From Absidia repens (Eukaryota; Mucoromycota; Mucoromycetes; Mucorales; Cunninghamellaceae): DNA of 64,000 nucleotides. Positions within the stretch are counted from its first letter, which is position 1. Each line of letters begins with the position of its first letter. A program made the position numbers and the translations under genes. The notes under the pieces were generated by a model. The model made no database searches, was not told the origin of the DNA, and saw only the letters and a program-made list of their open reading frames with translations. Positions 21,778-34,028 of this stretch are shown piece after piece. The stretch is taken from the NCBI GenBank assembly GCA_002105175.1, contig MCGE01000009.1:1488001-1552000 (forward strand), written 5' to 3'.

Positions 21778-24700
21778 ATGCAAACCATTTCAACAGTAAA
21801 GGAATCATTTGCTCTTGCTGGTTGTGACATTGATGCACGTGAAAAGGTGATTGCTCAAACATTGGTATTTGGTACCGAAGACTGGTATTATTATCGTGGC
21901 CTGGTTCTCTTACAGAAGTTATCGACGGCGCTTTCTGGTACTGTTACAATACGATCACCAACGGAACAAGAAAACGATTTACTCAAAGAGTTAAAACAGC
22001 ATTTGAATGATTACAAGCATTGCTCTTTCAACGCCCCTCGTTACACGGAATTGGAAACACGTTTTTACTTGTTGACCTGGTTTATCAATACTGACAACTC
22101 GAAACGGTTTGTTCAGAATAGCCTCCGCTTGAATTTACCAAAATTTCAGGACCATGGTCAGAACAACGACAACAATCCTTTTCCGACCTACCAACAAACG
22201 CTAGAGGTACCTCAACAACAAACCTTTGACACAGCCACAAAAAAGACATACCCTTCCTGCTTGGATACCTCGTTGCTGGATCGTGATCGTTTAATTCGTC
22301 AACACTTGAACAACAACCAACTGGATGAACTCAATGTCAAGGCATTCCCTCTTCTCCAAACATATTGGCCGCAGCTGACCACTGACCAACAAACCAAGAT
22401 CTTAAAGGGGCTTCTATTGACACCCGTGTCAACGCAAGACGCTGTGGCTATTCCCATTACATCCTATCTTATCACTCTTTGGCGTCCTTATGCAAACAGC
22501 AATAGCTCCACTGCGTTGGCGGAAAATGTGATGAAAATCCCTCTATGGAATCTGACGTTGGATCAACTGGATGAACTTCAAACATCGATGCCGGTGCTCC
22601 TTCAAGTTGGTGCTTTTGTCAATGCGTACATGGAAAAACTTGTGCCTGATGCTTATTTACAGAATGGTGGTGAATACGTCGCAGGAACTCAGGATTGGTG
22701 GAATGAATGGGAAGATGACAATGTGGAGGCAGATGGTCACTCAACATGGGATTCGTATTTGATGGCGTTGGATGGATTTGCAGACAAATTGGTGGATGGA
22801 CCCTTTCGTTCGGTGAAGGCTCGTATCACTTATCAAAAACTCAGATCTGATATTCTTCGCGGTTCATTTGATGAATCCTTATTATTGGCGTAAGTGATAG
22901 TTATATTATACATAATAATACCGGATTAATTGATTGATTTTTTTTCTTATTTAGGTATCTCTTTCAATCTCAAAGCAAGGTCTATAGTTTTGCCGCTTCT
23001 ACTCCTATGCCAACCCGCTCCTTTTCATCATCATCATCATCATCATCCTTATTTGGAGCAAAAGCAGAAACAACAAGTATTAAAGTAAGTGAACTTTTGT
23101 GTATATAGAAACAACGAAGGCCAAGTTACTGATACATGATCTCCTCTGTATATTTATATAGATTCCCTTGCTTGGATACTGTGATGTATCTGACAACGAA
23201 AGAACAAAAGTCATTGGACAATATATCACTGGTCTTATTCGAACACAAAAGCTAGAATCTTGGGAAGCGCTTGGCCGTTATTTGGATCATAGGACTTTTC
23301 TAGAACCTTTGCAAGCCAAAGTGATGCTCACAAGTGGATTGGCAAAAAAGGAAGATATCGCTGGTTGGTCCAAGATGCTCGGCAGAACTACTTTTACGAA
23401 TCTGACTAACGAAACGATCCTCACCTTTGGACCGGCAACACTTCACAATGCACGCAATATCAAACTTACCCAAGACGATACAATTAAAGTCCATGTCACC
23501 ATAAAGAATATTCCTCGATTGACGCTCCGTATTTTCCCCATCGACCTCTTCAATTATTGGAAACTGCACCCACACGATTGTACTATTAAGGATGGAAACA
23601 AATTAAACGTTGATGGCCTTTGCCCAATCTATGAACATCAATTGGACTATTCTAATGTACCGCCCTTGCAATTGATCAATGAAACTTTTATATTTGGCAA
23701 AGGTGGTGACTCAAATGATGGAAAACCTATTGCTTCTGAACTCTTTCTAGATCGAGGTGCTTGGATGATCGATTTTATTGGCGGTCAAAATCAATGCCGT
23801 GCCATTGTCCAGAAGGTAAGACAATATGTGTGTTTTTAATCAATGATCAAGAAACTTCTTGTTGATTTCTTCGTTTTATAGGGATATTTGCGCCACCTCA
23901 TTCAAAACAGTGCTGCGGGACATATCTTTTTTATTCTGGATGAAAACAATCAACCTTTGATGGATGTCTGCTCCATTTGGTTTGAAAACAGCTCGTACAA
24001 GGTAGGTAGAATGATATATGGGGAAAAACCAGTATTCTCATAGGCCACAAAGCAGAAACTAACCCTCTATTGGATTTGATTTTTATTCTTAATTTGGTGA
24101 ATGGTACAGGCTGATGAATCTGGCAACATTTTGATTCCTTATCGATCCAAGGACGTCAAAAAAGTACGTGCTCTATTGGTGACTAAAACTGGATACTGTC
24201 AACCTATTGAATTTTATCATCAGGCAGAGCGATATTCGTTGCATGCCTCATTTTACTTGAATTACGAAAGTCTGGTTCCGACAAAGCGAGCAAAGGTATA
24301 GTGTGAAACAGGACATTATACTTAGACAAGTTACTGATCATTTGCAAATTTAGGTTATCATTACTCCGTCAATAAAACTTCAAGATCAAGTCCTACCATT
24401 ACAGCTATTGAACAAGTTATCTTTGCAAATTGTCACAACAAACACAAACGGTATCAAAAGCTCCATATCTATCATTAATCTGAAGTCCGTAAAAGGGAAA
24501 CCTCTTGAATGCGAGTTCATTGTGCCAAAAGCATGTAAGTTTGAAATGGATAGGGACTAGTATACTGACGTTGCTAATAAAACTATTATAATTATTTCTA
24601 TAGTGGCATCTATCCAATTGACGCTGAAGGCCAAGGTGAAGACAATGTCAAAAGAACAGTCATGGAAGCATTTGGAATTTACAAGGGAAATCCACAGTAA

Positions 24701-27700
24701 AAGTCTGAACCAAGATGAAATCACCACTACTCAACTTCGGGCAAATACTTCTGGGTACTTCGTTTGTGTGGTTGGCAAAAATGGTACAAAAAAAAAAAGT
24801 TGTCTTTTATTTTATTTATACATCGAAACTGACCCTTAGTTTGCATCTGTGTTATAGGTGAACCTCACAAACGGCATGTACTTGATCTGTCGTTCAAACA
24901 TATACTTACACACAAAGAGATTGACGTCACCATGCAGACTGATGAGAATGGCCATATTACTTTGGGTGCGCTGGATCAAGTAGAGTCAGTGGCTATTAAA
25001 CAGCTTGGAAGGGAATGGAACCTACTTGCGGACAACTGGAAGTCTATTGGAAATCAAGACGAAGTTGCTCTCCCTTCTGCCATTCATTATTATGCCAATA
25101 CAGAATTTGAAATTCCTTTTGCTATGAGGGAAGGGTGCAAGTGTACGCTCTTCAAAACAGGGCATCAAACGTAAAGGAAAAAAAAAAAAAACTTCTCAAA
25201 TTCTTCGAACAATGAATTAATTTCTTTTACTTTTTTATATAGAATAACTATTGCAGATTACACAATGCGACTCAAATATACGGATTCAACGGTTATTGTG
25301 GTGGGCGGTCTTCCTGAAGGGTCGTACCGCTTTTACTTATCTAGACCTCACGTACGCCACGACACTCTCATCGAAGTGACTATTGTGAAGGACAACAGAA
25401 CTCGACAAAATCCAACAATTGAAAGAAAAAAAGGTGACCTTTGGAACGACTGGATGATCAACAATCGAATTTATGGAAAAATCTCTGGAGATGTCATTAA
25501 GCAGCCACTTGGTATCGACAATATCACCATTACAGACAGTTCTCTGACTTTAAAACTGAATAATGCAACAACAACAAAGTATCCCACATTTGCCGTTATC
25601 ACCACATCTGTCTTTTTGCCTCCCCTGCCTGACTCTCTCTACAATTCGCAAATACGAAATGCAAAAAACACGCGTCCTTCGATTAAAAATATGAATCGTA
25701 ATGGAATGGAGCACATCTATCTTTCAGGGCGGAAACTTGGCGAAGAATATCAATATATCCTGAACCGGGCGAAAGAAGACAAATATGTGGGAAGTACTTT
25801 GACTGAACCTTCTTTACTGGTGAATCCCAAAGTAAGTTTCAATATGAAAAAAAGGAAAAAGGGGAAAGAAAAAGAAACTGATGATTTTGCTCGCTCTAGA
25901 AAAACCGAAGTACCACCATCAGGTCCCGCGTCACTGGCAAAGGCAATCGGGGATTTACAAGTGAAACGAAACAAAAGAACTCCACTGCAGCATTATTGGA
26001 CGGTGGTGCTTATGGATTTCATCACGGGAAAAATTCCTCTAGCTATACACAATTTGGTTTTGGTAAGTGGGCAAAAAGACAAAATCAAGGAAATGGAGTA
26101 CATATGCGGGACAAGAACTGACATTTAGTAAACCCCGCTATTTTTTATTTTTTTTAGAATATTTGAATAATCGTACTAAAGCTCTCGTCCTTCAAGTGAA
26201 CGATCAAGGTGAAGTGGAAATCGATCGTAGTCGACTTGGTGATGGCAATCTGCTTCAAGTTATAATTTTATCTGGTGATCAAGTTATAGGAAGGACCCTT
26301 GTTTTACCTGACGTTGATTTGACTATGAAACTGAGTGATCAACGGCAAACGGACCAAGATTTGGATGTGAATGCACCATATCTTCGAAACAAGCTTATTA
26401 CAGTTCTGTCTCCATCTCACCCTCAACATACAATGGAAATTGATCAAACTCAACATGAATCTGAAATTGTGGATAGCCAGGAAGGGCTGTTTGATATATT
26501 TAAGCTTCTCGCTCCTCACCAGTCAAAGGAACTCGCCGATTTTGATATACTACGACAATGGGGTATTTGGAATGATGAAGAAAAACTCAAGGCACATGAT
26601 AAGATGAATTCTCATGAGTTAAACCTATGGATCAAGTATAAGGATACAAGCTACTTTGAAAACAACATCAAGCCATTCATCAAGGTAAGGTTTTGATTTA
26701 TCTCTTCCCCTCCCCCTTGCCCTCAAAAAAAAAAAAAAAAAAAAAAAGGAATATTAATTTTTTTGCCATTCTTTTTCTTGGTTAGGATAAAATTGACAAA
26801 ACATTTATGGATGATTACTTGATTGATGCAGATTTGACTCGTTACGCAAACGACTTATATTTATTTCAGCAGTTAAACGTGGCAGAAAAGGCTTTGTTGG
26901 CGAAACGTGTACCTCAAGCTTTACCTACAGTGCTTCAAATATTCAAGGACAACTACACAAGAAATTTATCTGATCAACCATTTGACACTGTACTTGCTGG
27001 AAACTCTCTGGCTATCCCGGTACCTGAACATTCGACTGGTTTTGGACTCAAGTCTCACTTTCCCCGTCCCCCTCCTCCTCCTCCTCCCCCTCAAGCCTCT
27101 GGTGCTTTCGGTGCAACTCAATCCTCTGAATCTTTTGTCTCAAGTAATACTCCAGGTACCTTTGGTTCAAGCCAATCCTTTGGTGGCTTTGGTTCAGGGC
27201 CTCAGCCTCGACCTACTCTTCAAAGCATGCCGGCAACTGGATTTGGGTCCGCAGCCCCACAAGCGGCAATATCGCTCTTTGGTGCTCCTGCTCCCCTGGC
27301 GCTCAAGCACCGGCTGTTGCTTTTGGTAGTGCCGCTGTTGTTCAGTCATCCGCCGCCACTCCTCCTCCCACTGTCGATGCCCGTAACAAGATGGATACTA
27401 AAAGTAAGAAATAAAAATAAATAAAAAAGCATACAAAGCGTGATGTGATTGATTTGAAACTAACCGTATTTTATTGCGCTAACAGGCACTGGAGCTGACA
27501 TTGAAGGAAATACTTTTTATGACGAGGATAATGCTATTAACGATGAAATCACTGAAGTTGATACTGTTATCGCCCTGCGGAATCAAGCAGCCAAGCGTCA
27601 TCAATCCCAGCAACCATACGAATACATGGGAAGAACATCAGAATGGGAAGAACAAGAATACTACGATACTGCACCTGGATTGATTAATGTAAACCAATTC

Positions 27701-30267
27701 TGGATTGATTATCTAGAAAACGAACTTGATGTGTTTGTTTCTGCCGTAAGTTGTTATTGCTATATTATTTAATGCATGTCCTCTCCCGATAAAATCTCAC
27801 CTTCTCTTTTTTTTTTTTTTTTTTTTTTTATTCTTATTAGAACGCCATATATGCCACATCTTCTATTGCGGAGATGATATTTGCCTTGGCATTACTGGAC
27901 CTCCCCATCAAACCGGATGTCAATTATGATGTGTCCTCTGATCTTGCAACCGGAAAGATTTTTCTATCAGCACAGACTCCGCTCATAGTTTTTTATCGTT
28001 CACTGAAGGTATTACTGAAAACATTGTTAAAAAACCGGAGTGATATATCTGACCCCTTGAATTTTTGTAACCTTTAGAAATATATCCAACCAGTTGTGCC
28101 CACACCCACTCTTCTACTTGGACAACACATATTTGAAAGAAACAAAAACTCAATTAACTCATCGGGTGAAGAACATATTGTAGATCCTGCGCATCTACTT
28201 TTACAAACTCCCTATGGATGGCATTTGGCCATTAGCAGTAAGTTATTGAATCCATTATTCGGTTCTAGCAAAATAAAACATAAAATATTGACATGTACAT
28301 ATACCGGTTTTGATTGTTAGATATCTCCACAAAGGCCGTTGTATGTGAAGTGACATTACAAATTCCTACAGGTGCGGTCCCACTCGGCGAAACTCCCTAT
28401 TGTCAGTCCAAAAACATTATGATTCAGCCCTACACAACATGGCATGAAGTAGTCGGCAGCTTTTACTTCCCAGAACAAGGTACTTTCCATCAATTCCCTG
28501 TGACGCTTGGAAAACAGCAAAATGATCGACCGCAATACAACAACGACATTGACGAAATTAACGGCCCTTCCACCACAAATATGATCCTACTGAATCAAAC
28601 ACAGCCTTTGGTGTTAACGGTGAATGAAATTGATGAACAAAAACAACTTCATGAATCAACATCGACAGCACCTTTAACGACTTACGCATCATGGTCGGTG
28701 ATAACATCTACTGGTACAACTGATGATATTTTGAACTTTATTGAAAACCATAGCGACAAATTGAAGGACTTGGACTGGTCACTGGTGAAGTGGCGAATGA
28801 CAAATCCCTCCTTTGCCCGATCTCTTCTAACGCTCTTAGCCACACGAAAACATTATGTCAATTCTATTTATGCATACGGTATCTATCATGGATTCAATGA
28901 TATAATCGCTGATCTCTTGGTACAAGAACGATTCTCTCTCCTTCAAAAAACTGGCATTACGTTTGATTGTCATTTGGTGAAATGGCGTGCCTATGGAAAT
29001 CATTATCAGAAAGTACTTGATTATTATCCAATATCGAATGCAAGAGGTAATATAAGTAGAGCGCAAAACAAAAACCAGGAATGATTGTCTTATTACCTTT
29101 ATTTTAGCACATCCTCTTGGATCCTCTCATGAAATCGCAAATGAGGAATTCTTCAAACATTACGACACGTTTTTGACGTACCTAAACCAAAGTGTACAAC
29201 GGACCTCAAATGACTACTTGATTCTATCCATTTACTTGATAATTCATGGACGCATTGGCGAAGCACAACAAGCATACACTCAGTCTCAGCAAACATCCAA
29301 CGAAGATGATGATGGAAATCGAGCGACGACTGTGCAAACGGATTATTTGGGTGCCTATCTTGCAACACGTATCAAAGTGGGTGATAAAATGGACTGGTCG
29401 ACTGTGAAGAAAATGGTGGCGAAATATAAGACATGTGGGTCTTTACGTTGGCGGAACTTGTTTGCCCAGTTGAATGACTTGGTGATGCAGGCGGAAAAGA
29501 GTGATCATCAAGATACAGGCAGCAGCGGCTTTGGGATGGCAACGGTCAACAAGACTAGTTTGGGAACTGATCCTGTGTTTGACTTTACCATCAAAGACAA
29601 TCAAGTGGTGGTTCGTTACGCCAATTTGACAGAAATGCAGGTGCGATTCTATACTATCAACGTAGAAGTCATGTTTTCCAATCAGCCCTTTTTGAACAAG
29701 GCCAACAAAATGTCGAATTATGGATGGGTCCAAGCGAATCATGTGGAAACGATCAACTTACTGGATGAGCAACCATATGATAAAGTAGTAATGATGGACA
29801 ATGCTGACGATGATGATGACTTTGGATGGATTGGTATCAGCAAGGTGAAACAACGACGACATATATTACCCATTCCTTTGGTAGGAAATCTGCTCGTGGA
29901 AATACATGCTCATGGAAAAACGCAATGTCAAACCCATTACAACCATGCACTGACGGTACATCTATCCGAACAAAACGGTCTGGCACGTGTCCTATCAACG
30001 GTTTCTTTGGAACACCATCAGCAAAAGCCGTTATCTGGTGTCTATGTCAAAGTTTATGCCAAATTGGACAATGGTTGTGTAGAATTCTGGAAAGATGGCT
30101 ACACTGGTTTGACGGGTGTTTTTGATTACATTAGTGTCACTCATGGAAATGCTTTGGCTGGACCAGCAAACCTCGAACAAGTTGTGAAGAAGGTCCGAAA
30201 ATTTGCTCTTCTTTTTTCAAGTGAAACTTACGGTGCTGTTGTAAAAGAAGCTGGTACACCTGTTTAG
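21778..30267 (+). CDS. Giant conserved-looking protein, macroglobulin-like C-terminus, about 2,415 aa
   Basis: Seventeen exons: 21778-22889, 22955-23084, 23162-23815, 23882-24001, 24110-24295, 24354-24534, 24604-24783, 24858-25170, 25243-25831, 25900-26062, 26158-26684, 26786-27403, 27486-27745, 27841-28008, 28078-28237, 28321-29046, 29108-30267. All junctions agree in phase except that exon 12 needs one extra base near 27291-27296. Seen: repeated beta-rich stretches with GxILIPY and FELPxx-like turns (SGNILIPYRSKD, TDENGHITLGALD), IYLSGRKLGEEYQYIL, an FG-rich low-complexity segment in exon 12, and the C-terminal VEFWKDGYTGLTGVFDYISV block, which recalls macroglobulin (MG) domains. No thioester CGEQ and no signal peptide are visible. 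I know no characterised name; an intracellular scaffold is a guess. AATAAACG near 30349. Confidence 0.7.
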
Positions 30268-30559
30268 TTTTACATCGGATAGATTAGTTATTACTTAGCT
30301 TTACTATTCTTTAGCTTTATTTACTTATTTTTATGCGATATATATCTCAATAAACGTTTCTTTTTTTAAAAACAATACATGCTCTGGCGCTCAATGGAAG
30401 CCTCGGGTCAGAGGGTTTTGAAGTGTGGATGTTGACTGGATGTGGTTAGACAATGCCTGAATTATCGCACTTTTGCTGGGCAACTCCTTAGAGCCCACAG
30501 GAAGAAAAAAATGGATCATGCTAGCGTTCACACTCCGCTCACATTATATATTCCTGTGA

Positions 30560-30810
30560 TCTCTTCTTCATTCAAGCTTCAATGGAGCGGTGGTGGTTTT
30601 GGACTAGTATTCGGAATTGAATTAGAGGCAATTGAAAAAATGCAACACAAACATCATGGGAAAACTCTGTCATTTTGGATTCGTGATTCAACTTCAGATA
30701 TTAGTACCATGGAATCGTCGCTGGTTTAGATCAGTGTTTAGTTTGTCATAGTTTATATCCACATCCGAATAAAATATGTCTTGTCTCATTTTATCATTAG
30801 TCTCTCCGTC
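30560..30810 (+). repeat. Diverged fragment of the dispersed repeat
   Basis: Retains TTTTGGACTAGTATTC, CATCATGGGAAAACTCTG, TCATTTTGGATTCGTGAT, TAGTTTGTCATAGTTTATAT and CCGAATAAAATATGTC in the same order as full copies, with many substitutions. Confidence 0.6.
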
Positions 30811-31084
30811 ATACATTTACATTACTGTTTTGTCGAAGGTGTATACATGTGCATAGAAAAAAGAGCTTGTGTGTGTGTGAAAGAAAAAAAAGTACTGGAT
30901 GTGAAGGCAACTTCATGGATACTGTTATATATTTGTACGTAGATGAAAATAGGTATATGGGGGGGGGAAGTAACCGCGGTGGATGCCCTGAAAAGTGGAT
31001 ATTTGATAGGGCGCTCAAAAAAGAGTAACATAACGACATCGCTCACTATATAATAAGTTAAAGAATACGTAGCAAAAAAGCATG

Positions 31085-31705
31085 TTTTATTTGAAGGAAT
31101 ACGATAGATATTAAATTAAGAGCACGGAGCTCAATGTAACAAGGGATCCATTAGTGAGAGCGTGAGGGATACTAGTGGGGGATTTGAAAAATGTTCAACA
31201 CTAATATAAACAAACAAAGGTGAAAATAATATAATGTATTGCACAAGACATGAGAACGACTAAAGGGACATCTGTTATAAAAACACATCAACTGTCAACA
31301 CTTATCAAACCACGCAATGGAATAAAAAATGGATCTATTACACTAGACATGAAAGAGACGAATGGGACAATTCTCATTGAAGAATGTAAAAAGTACATAT
31401 TTTTATTCAGATTTATATACAAAGTATGGAAAAACTAACACCAAATTAAGTTGATGGGTACTTTACAGAGCCAACTAACGGTGGTTCCAGATCCTGAATT
31501 CAAAATGAAAGGGTTTCCCCACGCATCTTGTAATCCCTGATCTGAAACCCCTTCTAAACTAGTCCTGACGCTAATCTAAGATCATTATAACCTCATAAAA
31601 GTTTAATGACGAAGAAAAAAAAAAAAAGGAAGAAGGAAAAAAAGAAAAGAAAATGAAAAGAAAAAAAAGAGAGCGAAAATATAATCATATGAGCGGTATT
31701 TGAAA
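31085..31705 (-). repeat. Dispersed repeat copy 4, reverse orientation
   Basis: On the reverse strand: ATTTCAAATACCGCTC (a variant head motif near 31692-31706), TGATCTTAGATTAGCGTCAG, GACTAGTTTAGAAGGGG, CAGATCAGGGATTACAAGAT, GCGTGGGGAAACCCTTTC, then ATTTTGGATTCAGGAT. The boundary at the low-coordinate end is approximate. Confidence 0.75.
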
Positions 31706-32116
31706 TAATTTTTCTGAGATCGCTCTCCTGGGCATCGGATTTTCTTTGTTACAACAACTAATGCCATGCATCATCATTATCGCGACCTTTCCCCTTTTTT
31801 TTTTTTTTTACAGAAACCATCACAATGAAGCTATAGTTTACGTGATACCAAAATCCCCCCCTTTGTTTTTTTCTACAGTAAGGACAAATAAAAGTGATGG
31901 ACACAAAAAAAAATTTATTGAAGAATAAATGGCTGGGTTTGAATTATGGTAAATTCAGTATGAAATAGTAAAAGAAATCATTGAGGCAAAGATAAATACA
32001 GACTACATAAATATGATGAGTCGACATAATAACAACAATATAATAATAATAATAATAATATTAGTAATAATAGTAATAATATAGTAATACATAGTAATAG
32101 GGACTAATAAACTAAA

Positions 32117-34028
32117 TCAAGCGTCCACATTCCCATTTGCAGCGTAGACAAAGAAGAGTACCCAAGATACCAGGAATGCAACAATAAAGAGCCCAACATA
32201 AAGTATGCCAAGTCGAGGATAGGTATCGTTAGCATAAGCGTCTTTTCCGCCTTGTGTCAAATCCAATTCCCGGTTGTTCATTTCTTGCATATAAGCTAGG
32301 CGTTTCTTTTTGCTGGCCTCCAAGGAATTTTGATACCAAACGCGTTGTGCCACCCAAAGGATAACGATTAAACAGAATCCAATACATGCCAGAGTTAAGA
32401 ATAGAATCATCACACCCGTATATGCTTGGTTGGCCGTATTATCTTGCACAACACCTACAATAATATCCAGAATGGTTGTGCCAATGTTGTTGGAGCTCTT
32501 GTAAATTCCCAGGCCAGTTCCAATATAGTCGGACGGCAAGATCATACCAATCGACGTAATCATTGCAATTGGCCCGAAGGCAAGTGAGATACTATAAAAC
32601 ACCATGCCCACCACGGCATTAACGAGGGTCCAACCAAGTAAGACGGAGCTGAGTATTAAAAAGATGGCAGAGATGAGTACTAAAAGGAAAAAGTGAGAGC
32701 GAGTGAGAAGGCGAATAAATAAATTGAGTTTTTATATCCTCTTACAGATAATGACCCGACCACCAAAGATATCCATCACAAGCCCTAAAATAGGAGTAGC
32801 TACAATAGGCACGACTTGAGAAGCACTTGCTTGATAGCCAGCAAGACTACCGGTGGTGTGGAAATGCAAAGTGACGAATTCGGTAGAGATAGTTTGGAAG
32901 CTAGACCATACAGCAGAGAACAGGAATTCAATCAAAATAATCAACCAATAAATAGCAGGAAACTTGAAGATACTACGCCAATGGAAGGTTTTCTTGGCCT
33001 TGAGTTTATCCAGTTCAGATTGGGACGCAGACAATCGACCTCGGAGGTTCTTGACAACTAAGGCGTACACCACGTTCATCACAATCGAAAAGCCACAAAT
33101 GATAAATGAGAGCCACATTGGCCATACCCAGTCGTGCGTGGCGTCGGCAACAGGATTAGATACCAGGGTACCCAAGAAAGTGGCTAGTCTACTTATAGAG
33201 AGTTGGAGCCCAATAGCGATCGCCAAATGATTGGTCCGGAACCATTTTGATAAAAGGGATTCTTGCATGGTGACCTATAAAAAAAAATTGTATTAACACA
33301 AATAAAAAGAAAAAGGAACGTTTCTGTAAATGTTTTCTTTTACAATCAAACCGCTTCCTATTCCAAAAATGACACGGCCGACGATCATCAAAGGGAAGGA
33401 AGTATATTTGCCTGCCAGCGCAGTCAACAAGCTACCAACAATAACGAGGACATTAACGACCAGTGTACCCCAGACCGACCCAAACATGTCAATAAAAAGA
33501 CCACCAGCAATTGGAAAGACGGTGTTGATGATGGATACAGAGGATGATAAGACACCATACCTGGTGTTATCTATCCCTAGTTGCTATAAAATCATAAAAT
33601 ATAGGTAGTGTGAGAGCGATATAGATTGGTCAGTTGATCCTTTTTGCATAGAATTCCTCTCCTCTCTCTTTTATTTTTTTTTTCTTTGTATACCGCTTTC
33701 AATGGCTTTTTCATCGCACTGAGAGCGCTGGTTGAGAAGTGGGATCCTACTATATAGGCGATAAAAAGCTTGAGGTCGGGCAACAAAAAAAAAATAAAAA
33801 TAAAGATAATAAAAAAGGCAAAATCAACTTACATGGTAGTAGCAGAGCAGTACCTAACGCGATGACCTTATATTGCCAAGGGGCAGTAGCGAACATGGCA
33901 TCCGATTCATTTTGAGCGGTGGGTGGTGTTTCGTTTTCTTCAATCGATTTCTGTTCCAATGCATATCCAATGGATGTGTCGTCTACTACTGGGTCAAGCT
34001 CAGTCTTTTCAAGGTCACCTTTAGACAT
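32117..34028 (-). CDS. Major facilitator transporter, MFSD1-like
   Basis: Five reverse-strand exons, 33833-34028, 33694-33749, 33344-33583, 32746-33274 and 32117-32679, join in phase to 527 residues. Seen: a charged cytosolic N-terminus (MSKGDLEKTELDP), then some twelve hydrophobic segments. These include QLGIDNTRYGVLSSSVSIIN, FPIAGGLFIDMFGSVWGT, VGRVIFGIGSGLI, ESLLSKWFRTNHLAIAIGLQ, SISRLATFLGT, ILGLVMDIFGGRVII and YIGTGLGIYKSSNNIGTTI; a cytosolic Lys-rich loop lies mid-protein. Known: this arrangement, especially SKWF..LAIAIGLQLSISRLAT, resembles MFSD1, described in animals as a lysosomal dipeptide exporter. A vacuolar or lysosome-like location is inferred by homology; the substrate is not readable from sequence. 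The C-terminus ends after a last TM segment with NGNVDA. Confidence 0.82.

Larger units (their letters stand above)
30268..32116. other. Intergenic with repeat fragment and inverted repeat copy
   Basis: After the giant gene's 3-prime UTR lie a diverged plus-strand repeat fragment (30560-30810), a minus-strand repeat copy (31085-31705), A-rich tracts near 31612-31675 and an ATA/TAA microsatellite (about 32025-32070). The right end carries the 3-prime UTR of the transporter (reverse AATAAA near 31912). ORFs here are short and unconvincing. Confidence 0.55.

Noticed and set aside
22571..22762. Alternative frame inside exon 1 of the giant gene
   Set aside because: Overlaps a long, phase-consistent coding exon.
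27280..27320. A 26-nt intron (GTGCTC to TCAAG) as the explanation of the exon-12 frame break
   Set aside because: It would restore the frame but is far below a plausible intron length; a one-base assembly deletion is simpler.
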